A DNA stretch of 64,000 bases, taken from NCBI GenBank assembly GCA_018817385.1, contig JAHIUA010000099.1, forward strand, positions 1 through 64,000, in the 5' to 3' direction. The position numbers and the translations under genes were made by a program. Under the pieces are notes generated by a model that saw only the letters and a list, made by a program, of their open reading frames with translations, did not search any database and was not told the DNA's origin. Below, in pieces: positions 25,945 through 33,898 of this stretch. This DNA comes from Pseudomonadota bacterium (lineage in GTDB: Bacteria > Desulfobacterota > Desulfobulbia > Desulfobulbales > Desulfocapsaceae). How positions within the stretch are numbered: position 1 is the stretch's first letter; every line of letters begins with the position of its first letter.

Positions 25945-26358
25945 TTAAAAGGGAATTTCATCTTCCGGAGGTGGTGGATTAACACCATCATCGGCATGAG
26001 AAGCTGCATTATCCTGTTTGCCACCAAGCATCTCCATCTCACCTGCGATGATTTCGGTGGAATAACGGGTAATGTCATCCTGATCTTCCCATTTTCTGGT
26101 CTGGAGCTTGCCTGCAATAAAGACCTTATCGCCTTTCTTGAGGTGCTCACCGCATGTTTCAGCAAGACCACGCCAAGCAACAACACGGTGCCATTCGGTG
26201 CGTTCCTGGCGATTACCATCAGAGTCTTTCCAACGTTCGGTTGTTGCAACGGAAAATGTTGCCACCGGGATTTCATTCTGGGTGTAACGTACTTGGGGAT
26301 CATCTCTGTGGGTGGCGGCCTGTCGATCAGGGAGACCGAAGAGGTATGAATCAAGCAT
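25945..26358 (-). CDS. ssb: Single-stranded DNA-binding protein
   Basis: 137 residues. The OB-fold core is clear: DPQVRYTQNEIPVATFSVATTERW, then RQERTEWHRVVAWRGLAETCGEHLKKGDKVFIAGKLQTRKW and YSTEIIAGEMEMLGG. The C-terminus ends DEIPF, the acidic tip that binds partner proteins. The first 18 residues (MLDSYLFGLPDRQAATHR) do not match the usual NKVxLIGrL first strand. The other frame there reads VSLIDR, so small compensating indels may have damaged the first beta strand. It could still bind DNA poorly or be inactive. This is the element's own copy; no chromosomal ssb lies in the window. Confidence 0.8.
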   Translation of the reverse strand: MLDSYLFGLPDRQAATHRDDPQVRYTQNEIPVATFSVATTERWKDSDGNRQERTEWHRVVAWRGLAETCGEHLKKGDKVFIAGKLQTRKWEDQDDITRYSTEIIAGEMEMLGGKQDNAASHADDGVNPPPPEDEIPF

Positions 26359-26363
26359 ACTGA

Positions 26364-26522
26364 TGTCATGAACATGGCACCTCGCGAGCTTTTCCTGAAT
26401 ACTTTTCCGGCACCTATAAGGGTAAAAACGCTACGGTCAGTGACGGAGTACTCAAGGTGACATCTCCGGATCTTGCTGGAAAAAATATGGCTGCAGTGAA
26501 CCAAGGAGCAGGCGGTGGCTGA
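26364..26522 (+). pseudogene. 3' end of an unidentified gene
   Basis: An open stretch without a start ends ...LKVTSPDLAGKNMAAVNQGAGGG, with its TGA overlapping the next ATG by one base. That coupling suggests a genuine gene end whose 5' part was lost when the region next to ssb was rearranged. I do not recognise the family. Confidence 0.35.
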
Positions 26523-27648
26523 TGCCTGGTCCTTGGTTCAAGACTGTTGATTGGAGTGCTGGGTTGTTGTGGCTGACACTCATATTGACGGCAGTTGTTG
26601 TTACAACCTTGGCCTTTGCTAAGAAGAAGGAAAAGGTCGTCCAGGAAATCCACCTGCGTGACCTGTCGGCGCTGTGGACGAAAGAAGGTACCAGGACTAT
26701 CCATATCTCGGAACTCTCTCCTCTGTGGCGGAACGAACAGCACATTGCTGAGGAAAACAAGTCTCTTGATCTTCGTAATCCGCGGGCCGATGCATTTATG
26801 GAGAAGATCCAGTAATGGGCCTGGTTTGAAAAATTTCCGCAGCAGAAAGCAGTATGCGGACATATCCTGAAACTCCTTGATCAGGAGGGGCATTGTCCCT
26901 CGGTGGTTGATATACATGGTGATGTAGAGGGAAGTTGGGATGACAACACCTATCGCCTTCTTGCTCAAACCACCCTGCTTGACCATTCACTGAATGTGGC
27001 CGAACAGGTTGTTCTGATCCTCTCAGACAACAAGGCCTGGCATGTCATCCCTGACACCATGGTTGCGGCCCTGGCTCACGATCTTGGAAAGCTTGTATCC
27101 ATGCGAGGCTATCTCTATTCCCTTGGGGAACACCATCTGGCAGCAGGCCGGCCACTGGCTGGAATTCCTGGTTTTAAGGAACTGCCCAAAAAGAATGAAA
27201 TTCTACGGGCGATCAAGCTACACCATAAGATGCCCCAGGGGCTTCTCGGCAAAACCTAAAAAAAAGCGGATCAGCTTGCCCGGCAGAAGGAATTGGAAGA
27301 GACAGTCCTGCAAAACGAAAGCGAGGCGCCTACAGACAAAAAGTTCGCGCCAAATGTTGAGATGAAACCATGCGACGGGTACTGCTCACCATTGTCCACC
27401 ACCTGCGCGTAGAGCATGAGGTCATTGCCCAGGGATTGATCAAGGATACCTTTTTCGGGGGATATTTTACGGTAACCAGAAAAACGGGCAAGACCATCAA
27501 AGGATATTACACTCCCTTTCATGCCGAGGCCTTCGCCACGAAAGGGCAAGCTGCCGGCTCCATCGCCGAGTTGGAACAGACCAAGCCCAAAATGCTTCGC
27601 GATATCGTAAAGGTCAGTCCATATCTTGACAACATTCAGGATATATGA
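26522..27648 (+). pseudogene. Conjugation-type HD-domain protein, broken
   Basis: The same frame runs from 26522 through a TAA at 26813 and a second TAA at 27257 and ends near 27414. A membrane helix near the start (LLWLTLILTAVVVTTLAFA) is followed by an HD region with TLLDHSLNVAEQVVLIL and DTMVAALAHDLGKLVSMRG, and LGEHHLAAGRPLAG. After a shift near 27370 another frame (to 27648) supplies more sequence, VIAQGLIKDTFFGGYFTVTR. The order of membrane anchor, then HD domain, resembles TraI-type relaxase-associated or other transfer proteins of ICEs. That identification is tentative. Two clean TAA codons with coding-like sequence on both sides show decay by point mutation. Confidence 0.65.
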
Positions 27649-28165
27649 TGGTCACTGAACAGACAAACAGAGGACAAAATGATACCAACGCCCAGATCAT
27701 CACCATCGATAATGGCAGGATCTACAAACCAAGAAATTTATTAAATGGTATATCCGAGATCCAGCAATTCTATGTTATCGAAAGCAAGGGACAAAACATT
27801 CCGGCGGAATTCCTCACTCTGGATCGAACCCTGGACTTTTTCAAGATCGGCTTAAAAAGTGGCTTCCATGAAGGCGTTGCCCTGATCCTCCTTTTCCCGT
27901 TCTTCCATTTCTACCTCTTCCCCTTTGTTTTCCAAAAACTTGATTTCTTCACTCACATCATTTTCGGCAGCATCCCCTATCTTGTCCTGATCATCAATAC
28001 TGCAATCTGTTCCTATATCAGTCGCTACTATGTTGGCAACGAGAGTTTGTTATGGCCTTTTCTGACTATACCGCCAGACTGAGCAAACGAATACGGTTCC
28101 GCTATTACACACCCCGAGAGATCAGTGAATTCATGAAAACGGATCAAGAAAGGGATGCGGAATAA
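27645..28165 (+). CDS. Hypothetical membrane protein, 3' end possibly frameshifted
   Basis: The first frame gives 145 residues (27645-28082). A polar N-terminal half is followed by two strong membrane segments (GVALILLFPFFHFYLFPFVF and IFGSIPYLVLIINTAICSYI). It overlaps the end of the HD-domain remnant by 4 bases. Another frame from 28052 to 28165 encodes a basic 37-residue piece, AFSDYTARLSKRIRFRYYTP..., which reads like the true C-terminus after a shift near 28055, or a separate coupled mini-gene. I do not recognise a family. Position suggests a transfer-related membrane protein of the mobile element. Confidence 0.5.
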
Positions 28166-28231
28166 TCTTGCAATATGTATAGTGCGTTACTATCTCAGTA
28201 AGAAATATAGTTATCGTCCTATAAGATCTAA

Positions 28232-28340
28232 CACCGGTGATGAACGGTAAGCCGGCACTCAGTACAGTACCCCATTGAGGGGTGAAAGTACCTTCACAAA
28301 ATTCTTTTCAAAAAACACGAAAATAATTTCTAAGATACTA
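28232..28340. repeat. 109-bp dispersed repeat, copy A (HU leader)
   Basis: The sequence matches 39119-39227 without gaps at 84 of 109 positions by hand count. The conserved parts are CCGGTGATGAAC..AAGCCGG (a short stem), GGCACTCAGTA, GGGGTGAAAG-ACCTT and a downstream A-rich stretch with AATTTCT. This copy ends 22 bases before the HU start, so it lies in the HU leader. Confidence 0.75.
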
Positions 28341-28362
28341 AAAAATACAACAAGGAGAATTC

Positions 28363-28635
28363 ATGAACAAAGGTGATCTGATAGAAAAAGTGGCAACAGA
28401 TTGTAACATAAGCAAAGCCGTAGCCGATCAAGCCGTGAGCAGCGTCCTTGCTGCAATCACCGATGCTGTGGCAAAAGGTGATAAAGTCACCCTAATTGGT
28501 TTTGGAGCATTTTCCGTTACCGAACGAGCAGCTCGCGAAGGTCGCAATCCCCAAACCGGCAAAACCATGCAGATTCCCGCCAAAAAGATCGTTAAATTCA
28601 AAGCCGGCAAAACACTTGCCGATGCAGCGAACTAA
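28363..28635 (+). CDS. hup: DNA-binding protein HU
   Basis: 90 residues, the standard length. MNKGDLIEKVATDCNISKAVADQAV is the helical dimerisation part. LIGFGAFSVTERAAREGRNPQTGKTMQIPAKKIVKFKAGKTL is the beta arm, with the RNPQTGK tip that intercalates DNA. AAGGAG sits 8 bases before the start. HU bends DNA and organises the nucleoid and recombination complexes. It lies beside the broken integrase, which points to a role as an accessory factor of the mobile element, but it may be the host's own. The dispersed 109-bp repeat is in its leader. Confidence 0.93.
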   Translation: MNKGDLIEKVATDCNISKAVADQAVSSVLAAITDAVAKGDKVTLIGFGAFSVTERAAREGRNPQTGKTMQIPAKKIVKFKAGKTLADAAN

Positions 28636-28648
28636 GAATCTCCGAAGG

Positions 28649-29551
28649 TCAGTTACCAAGTCCTTCCAGTTGATCGATAGCCTTTATTTTATGATCATCC
28701 AGCAGGTGCCTGTATCGCTGTACCATCTGCATGATGCTGTGGCCCAGGATCTCCGCCAGGGTGCGCAGATCGACCCCGGCCATTAACAAATGACTGGCTG
28801 CGGTATGCCGCAGATCATGCAGATGGAAGTCTTCAATCTTTGCTTTTTAAATGGCGTTATCAAAAGCCCGACGGAAGAACAAATTGGGCCGTCGCTGGAC
28901 GGTTTCTGATATTTTCTCCAGTAAAAAAAACAGATTCTTTGCTGTTACATTTTTCCGGCATGATATCAAGCAGGATTTCAGGGCTTGGTCTTGGTTATGG
29001 TCAAATCGATGATTCTGGCATCTATATTGACTTGTCCCCATGCCACTCCAGCAGCTTCCGATGGCCGCATGCCCGTATGAAGCAAAAGCTGCACATAGTG
29101 ATACAGTTTTTTATTACGGCTCATTTTGCATATTTCCAGTAAATTCCTTGCTTCATCTTTACTCAAAAGTCGTAATCTGCCAGAGGGCTTCGCCGGTTTT
29201 CTGATTGCCGCGACTGGATTGTTTGTTTCCAAAGCCCATTCCATCCTGGCAATCGTATACAGATGGGACAACAGAGCCAGATCTTTCTGAAGCGTTGATG
29301 GCCCAACACTTTGCAACCGTTTGTCCCGAAAGGCAGCGACCAGCGCTGGGGTAATTTCTTTCAGACTCAACCTTGAAAAGCCCGCCCGCAATGCATTGGC
29401 CGAAGTTATTTCCCGGGCCCTTGTCTTCGGCCCAGCGCTGAGCATCGGAGAGACGGTCAAAGGTCTGGGAAAGAGGGGAATGACCTTTTATCCTGACCTC
29501 TGCCTTATATGTCGTACCCTTTTTTCGTTTAATAGTTTTTATATAGGCCAT
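28649..29551 (-). pseudogene. Tyrosine integrase of the mobile element, broken
   Basis: The ATG at 29551 opens with an AP2-like arm domain start (MAYIKTIKRKKGTTYKAEVR). The frame shifts after RLSDAQRWAEDK near 29430. The middle piece holds the core-binding domain (STLQKDLALLSHLYTIARMEW) and the first catalytic Arg region (LLLHTGMRPSEAAGVAW). A further shift near 28980 and a TAA at 28847 interrupt the last piece. That piece still has FHLHDLRHTAASHLLMAG (HxxR) and LGHSIMQMVQRYRHLLDD with the nucleophilic Tyr. All catalytic residues exist but not in one chain. It reads away from the 3' end of the adjacent tRNA-Arg, the usual arrangement for tRNA-targeting integrases. Confidence 0.85.
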
Positions 29552-29644
29552 ATCATTTTTGGGCGGAATTCCGGGCAGAATAAATGGCAAATCGTTGCTG
29601 TTTTCAGTCAATTTATGCCAAACACAGCTAAAAAGCAACTGAAA

Positions 29645-29687
29645 CAAAAAAGGCCAAAACCCCATTATTGGTGGGCTTTGGCCTTAA
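29645..29687 (-). terminator. Intrinsic terminator after tRNA-Arg
   Basis: AAGGCCAAA (29650-29658) pairs with TTTGGCCTT (29677-29685), and further CCC/GGG pairs extend the stem. On the minus strand a T run (A run at 29646-29651) follows. It ends the tRNA transcript and separates it from the integrase. Confidence 0.8.
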
Positions 29688-29693
29688 TTTATT

Positions 29694-29769
29694 TGGTACC
29701 CGCGGTTGGAATCGAACCAACGACTCCAGGATTAGGAATCCTGTGCTCTATCCCCTGAGCTACGCGGGC
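29694..29769 (-). tRNA. tRNA-Arg(CCT)
   Basis: Read on the minus strand, the acceptor stem GCCCGCG pairs with CGCGGGT (one G-U). The D-arm (GCTC..GGGAT..GAGC), the anticodon stem CAGGA/TCCTG around the loop TTCCTAA (anticodon CCT), and the TTCGATTCC T-arm are all present. CCA is encoded (29694-29696). The integrase of the accessory island begins 143 bases away on its 3' side, so this tRNA is the probable attachment site. I did not find a second copy of its 3' end that would mark the far boundary. Confidence 0.95.
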
Positions 29770-29825
29770 ATGCTAGAAGCTCAGGAATATACCTGAGTGA
29801 GGTAAAAACGCAATATTTTTTAAAA

Positions 29826-31091
29826 TCAGAGTGTTTCCCCGTCTTCAATTTCCTTCCCAGGATATGCTTCTTCTTTGGTCTTGCAATTAATAATACAGTT
29901 ACGACCTATGGACACTCCTGGGGGAACGACTGCTTCTTTGCCTATCAGGGTAATACCGGTATAGAGATGTTTCGGTTGCTGTCTATTCGCTATTTCATGG
30001 TTGTTGCCCGCTCCCACAACAGCCTCTGCCTGAATCCGCACTCTTTTATCGCAGATAGTCAAATCGACCACACTGTTTTTCTCGACAATACAGTCGGCGA
30101 AGAGGATTGAATCCCGAACTATGGCCCCCTCTGCCACCACTACACCTGGAGCCAGGACCGAGTTCTGTACCGTTCCCCGTATGGAACAACCAGCAGAGAT
30201 CATGGAACAACTCACACTGGCATGGCCTCCGAAATAGGCTGGTGAACGATCGAAAGGCAGACCGCTGGTCTCCATATTGGTCCGAATCCCCCACAGCTCA
30301 GGCGAGATGCCACTGTTCTTGCGAATTATATCCATATTCGCTTCCCAATAGGCCTGAATGGTTCCCACATCCCGCCAATAGCCGTAAAACGGATAGGCAA
30401 AAACATTATCGTTGGCAATGGCTCGAGGAAGGATATGCATACCAAAATCGTTTTCTTCCCGATCCCTGCTCAGCGTATCGAGAAGATACTGTCGATCGAA
30501 GATATAAATACCCATGGAAGCCAGATTCGTTCTGGGCTTTTCTGGTTTTTCCTCCCAGTCGACAATCCTGTTCTCATGGTTGATTATTCCGGCGCCAAAC
30601 TGGTGAATCTCACTCATGGGAACCACCATCATGCCCACGGTCACATCGGCTTTTTTATAACGATGATATTCGAGCATGGCGTGAAAATCCATGTAATAGA
30701 TATGGTCGCCAGAAAGAATGACCACTTCATCGGCAGGGTTTCTCTCTAAAAAGTCAATGTTTTGCCGTACAGCATCCGCCGTTCCTTTATACCAGTCAGA
30801 ATCCTTGAATCCGGTATGGGGGGGCAGGATCTTTACCCCCCGACTGCGTCCGGTAAAATCCCAGGCCTCGCCCATTCCCAAGTGGCGCATCAATGACATT
30901 GGTTTATACTGGGTCAGAACACCGACCTTTGTCAGCCCGGAATTCATGACGTTACTGAGACTGAAATCGATGATGCGGTACAAACCACCAAAGGGAACAG
31001 CCGGCTTGGCACGATTCTGGACCAGAATATTCAATCGACTGCCAACCCCGCCGGCAAGAAGAAGAACCAATGCCTCCTTTTTCACCCTCAT
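29826..31091 (-). CDS. glgC: Glucose-1-phosphate adenylyltransferase
   Basis: 421 residues from the ATG at 31091, which has GGGGAG upstream; the longer frame is not supported. It makes ADP-glucose from ATP and glucose-1-phosphate for glycogen synthesis. The nucleotide-binding loop is canonical (LVLLLAGGVGSRL), followed by AKPAVPFGGLYRIIDF. WYKGTADAV, VVILSGDHIYYMD and the EEKP motif (VDWEEKPEKP) are all present. The C-terminal left-handed beta-helix begins near residue 295 (SVSCSMISAGCSIRGTVQNS). It overlaps the end of the paralogue upstream by ATGA. Confidence 0.93.
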   Translation of the reverse strand: MRVKKEALVLLLAGGVGSRLNILVQNRAKPAVPFGGLYRIIDFSLSNVMNSGLTKVGVLTQYKPMSLMRHLGMGEAWDFTGRSRGVKILPPHTGFKDSDWYKGTADAVRQNIDFLERNPADEVVILSGDHIYYMDFHAMLEYHRYKKADVTVGMMVVPMSEIHQFGAGIINHENRIVDWEEKPEKPRTNLASMGIYIFDRQYLLDTLSRDREENDFGMHILPRAIANDNVFAYPFYGYWRDVGTIQAYWEANMDIIRKNSGISPELWGIRTNMETSGLPFDRSPAYFGGHASVSCSMISAGCSIRGTVQNSVLAPGVVVAEGAIVRDSILFADCIVEKNSVVDLTICDKRVRIQAEAVVGAGNNHEIANRQQPKHLYTGITLIGKEAVVPPGVSIGRNCIINCKTKEEAYPGKEIEDGETL

Positions 31092-32347
31092 TTCAACACT
31101 CCCCCTGCCTCGACCCGATTTATCCACTGTTCAGGAGTCAGGTTTGGATAAACAGTGGCCCCTTCACCAATGATTGTTCCATCCGGTATTTTATTATTCC
31201 AACCAATGAGGGTGACCTGATCGGCCACGGTCCCAACCTCAGGCCCAATGAGCACTCTCTCCCCAATAACAGAGTTCACATCGGTGATCACCTTGTTTAA
31301 ACGACAGTCCGCTCCGATACAATTATTAAAGAAAAGGACAGAATTCTCTACAATGGCCCCCTTTTTCACCTTGACTCCGGGAAAAAGAACGGAATTTATC
31401 ACCGTCCCTTCTATGACACAGCCATTATATACCAGGCTGTTATGAATCACTCCGTTGTCTTCAATCAGGGCCGGTTGGGCGTCCCGAATACCTCGATGTT
31501 CCAGGTTGGTACGCAGTCCCCATGCTTGCATATCGATGAGTGGATTTTCACCGAGGAGATCCATATTCGACTGCCAATACTCCTCTATGGTTCGAGTATA
31601 GCCCCAATACCCATGGTGTTTATACCCATATACCCTGCAGTCCCAGGACATAAGAAGAGGAATGATATCCCTGCCGAACTCAAAGGAATGACTCTTCTGA
31701 TTTTCTCCCAGGGCGCGGTACAAGACCTCAGGCTTGAAGACCATCACAGTAAGAGAGGCCCAATCCGCCTCGGGGGCAGATTGAGGTTTTTCCCAATAAG
31801 CCGTCACTCGCCCACCCTTCTCACCATCCTCATCGTCAATAGCAGCGATACCGAAACGATGGGCCTTTTTTTTATCAACTTTGATTACACCGAGGGTCAA
31901 ATCAGCATTTTTACGGTAGTGATAATCGATCATATCCTGATAATCCATCTTATAGATATGATCCCCAGACAGGATAAGGATATCTTCCGGCTCGTGGTAC
32001 TCGACAAAATCGAGATTTTTGTAAACGGCATCAGCCGTCCCCCGATACCAGTCGGATTGATCCATATTGTCTTTAAAGGGAGGAAGGATGGAAATTCCAC
32101 GATGACGGCCAATCATATCCCAGGCAGCACCTGTGCCGATATGATTGATAAGGGAATACCCTCGGTACTGAGAAAGGATGGCTATCTGTTCAATGCCTGA
32201 GTGGAGAAGATTGCTCAGAGGAAAATCAATGACCCTGGCAAAGCCACCGAAGGGAACTGCTGATTTAGGACGATAATAAGTAAGAACATCCAGCTCATCG
32301 ACACGGCTACCAGCCAGAATCATTGCAAGTGTTGAAGGTTTGATCAT
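31088..32347 (-). CDS. GlgC-type sugar nucleotidyltransferase paralogue with altered nucleotide loop
   Basis: 419 residues, same fold as the downstream GlgC. The N-terminal loop reads AMILAGSRVDELDVLTYYRP, lacking the GGxGSRL of active enzymes, while KSAVPFGGFARVIDFPLSN, DWYRGTADAV, ILILSGDHIYKMD and the C-terminal beta-helix are kept. The change suggests either different substrate use or a regulatory, non-catalytic subunit, as with GlgD in some bacteria. Translation is coupled to the next gene. Two adjacent paralogues argue for a hetero-oligomer. Glycogen synthase and branching enzyme genes are not in the window. Confidence 0.8.
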   Translation of the reverse strand: MIKPSTLAMILAGSRVDELDVLTYYRPKSAVPFGGFARVIDFPLSNLLHSGIEQIAILSQYRGYSLINHIGTGAAWDMIGRHRGISILPPFKDNMDQSDWYRGTADAVYKNLDFVEYHEPEDILILSGDHIYKMDYQDMIDYHYRKNADLTLGVIKVDKKKAHRFGIAAIDDEDGEKGGRVTAYWEKPQSAPEADWASLTVMVFKPEVLYRALGENQKSHSFEFGRDIIPLLMSWDCRVYGYKHHGYWGYTRTIEEYWQSNMDLLGENPLIDMQAWGLRTNLEHRGIRDAQPALIEDNGVIHNSLVYNGCVIEGTVINSVLFPGVKVKKGAIVENSVLFFNNCIGADCRLNKVITDVNSVIGERVLIGPEVGTVADQVTLIGWNNKIPDGTIIGEGATVYPNLTPEQWINRVEAGGVLK

Positions 32348-32537
32348 TGTTCACCAACAATTTAATGATGACGCCATAAAAACTCTTCATCTGCTTCTTT
32401 ATTACAAATTTAAAGTCACTAAGACGTAGCCTGTGCACGCCCCATTCCCTCTCGTTGATAAGCCTCGCAGATATTTTTTTGTGTAGCCACCCTGAAATTT
32501 GACCTGTTGCGAGTCTCTCAACTATTCCAACAACATG

Positions 32538-33560
32538 CTATGTCATATGCCTGGTAGCCAGACGTTTCAACATCAGAGTCGTAAATTCTTTATCACCGAG
32601 GGAAAGATTTTTCAAGGGGACCTCTGCCCGAGCGGACTCCTTGTGTCCGCCAGCTGATCCAATGGCACCGAATATACGCTCCGCCATCTTTCCGGCATTT
32701 TTACGATACCCGTCACAACGAAAGATGACCACCAGTTTTTCACCATGAATCCCTGAAACCATAACCCAGTCGGTCTCATCAACATGATTAAGAAAATCAG
32801 CGAGAATCACGAGAACATCAGGACTTCGCACCCGTCCGACATGGCTGTAAAAACGGCCCTTGGAGTACTTGAGTTCAGCAAGGCCGATGTTAAAATATTT
32901 GAGCTCAGAACGACGAAGATCCGTGAGCTCGATCTTTTTGACCAGATTACGATTGGCAATGTTAAAGAGATAGCGAAAAGAAATGCCATCTGCCAGTTCA
33001 GACTGCTTGGCGAAATCCTGAGTATCCACCTTGATTGCATAGAAAAGGGCTGTGGCCAGGACAACAGAGGGCTTCATACGGGCAGCCCGCAGATATTCCA
33101 CCAGCATGGTAGAGCAGGCTCCATACTGGGGACGAATATCTACAAATTGGGTCTGATATTCTGCGACCAGAGGATGGTGATCGATGATGACATTAAAGTC
33201 AATCTTTTCAAAAACCGGCAGATGAGTCGGCTGTGAATCAACCAGGATTTTTTTTGAATAGTCCTTAACCTTCAAATTATTGAGGCGTTCCAGAGGGATC
33301 TTCAGGCGTTCGACCATGGCCACATTATTCAACCGACGAATCTCGTTTGGATGGGCAATGATGACACTTTTCACCCGATAACGAAGCAGACGTTTAATAG
33401 CCAAGGCACAGGCCAGGGCATCCGGATCGGCATTAATGCAGACAAGGACATCGTCTTCCTTATCAAAGACACCCCAAAATCTCTGGAGACGCTCCTTGGC
33501 AGACTTATGTACATTTTGGCCACCCACAGCTGGACAGCACTTATTTCTTTTTTTTACCAT
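32538..33560 (-). CDS. DHH/DHHA1 family phosphoesterase
   Basis: 340 residues. The DHH domain motifs are present in order: VLVCINADPDALACALAI near residue 40, KILVDSQPTHLP near 106, and VIIDHHPLV near 125, which carries the family's DHH. The DHHA1 domain ends the protein with GSAGGHKESARAEV near 312, the typical GG.. substrate-binding loop. Members include oligoribonucleases and c-di-AMP or pAp hydrolases; the substrate cannot be fixed from sequence. The NADPDALA motif is a variant of the common SHxxPDxDA. It is cytoplasmic and appears to be transcribed alone. Confidence 0.8.
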   Translation of the reverse strand: MVKKRNKCCPAVGGQNVHKSAKERLQRFWGVFDKEDDVLVCINADPDALACALAIKRLLRYRVKSVIIAHPNEIRRLNNVAMVERLKIPLERLNNLKVKDYSKKILVDSQPTHLPVFEKIDFNVIIDHHPLVAEYQTQFVDIRPQYGACSTMLVEYLRAARMKPSVVLATALFYAIKVDTQDFAKQSELADGISFRYLFNIANRNLVKKIELTDLRRSELKYFNIGLAELKYSKGRFYSHVGRVRSPDVLVILADFLNHVDETDWVMVSGIHGEKLVVIFRCDGYRKNAGKMAERIFGAIGSAGGHKESARAEVPLKNLSLGDKEFTTLMLKRLATRHMT

Positions 33561-33898
33561 GTAAAGTACAGCGATAAGCTGACCATCACCACAAGAAGAA
33601 TTAACTATTCACTTGAACACCATCCACTCAGGACCCTAACTCCGGCTAAACATCCCAGTCGATGAAGATGCGTTCCCCTGCCACCATAGCAGAGGGTGAG
33701 GACAATTTCACCACTCGTTCCTTTCATTTTTTAACCTGCCACCTTACAAACTGACCGGAAACGGAACCAGGCATATAGTTCAGCTCCTCAAAAACACTCA
33801 TCTTTTCCAGTGAATGGGGAGCAACATCTCAAACCATACCATACCATTTCACAAAAAAGCAAGCCCCCACAAGGTCATCTCCCAGGAAGTATTCCTCA
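33561..33898. other. Intergenic region, no gene seen
   Basis: About 340 bases upstream of the DHH gene and downstream of the RACo-like gene. Short frames only. No hairpin with a T run was recognised. Confidence 0.5.

Noticed and set aside
28232-28340. Group II intron identity for the 109-bp repeat
   Set aside because: Only a short GGGGTGAAAG box is reminiscent. No domain V hairpin or reverse transcriptase was found nearby.
29826-31127. Upstream start of glgC at 31127
   Set aside because: The extra 12 residues are inside the paralogue's 3' end, while the ATG at 31091 has a strong ribosome site and an ATGA overlap.
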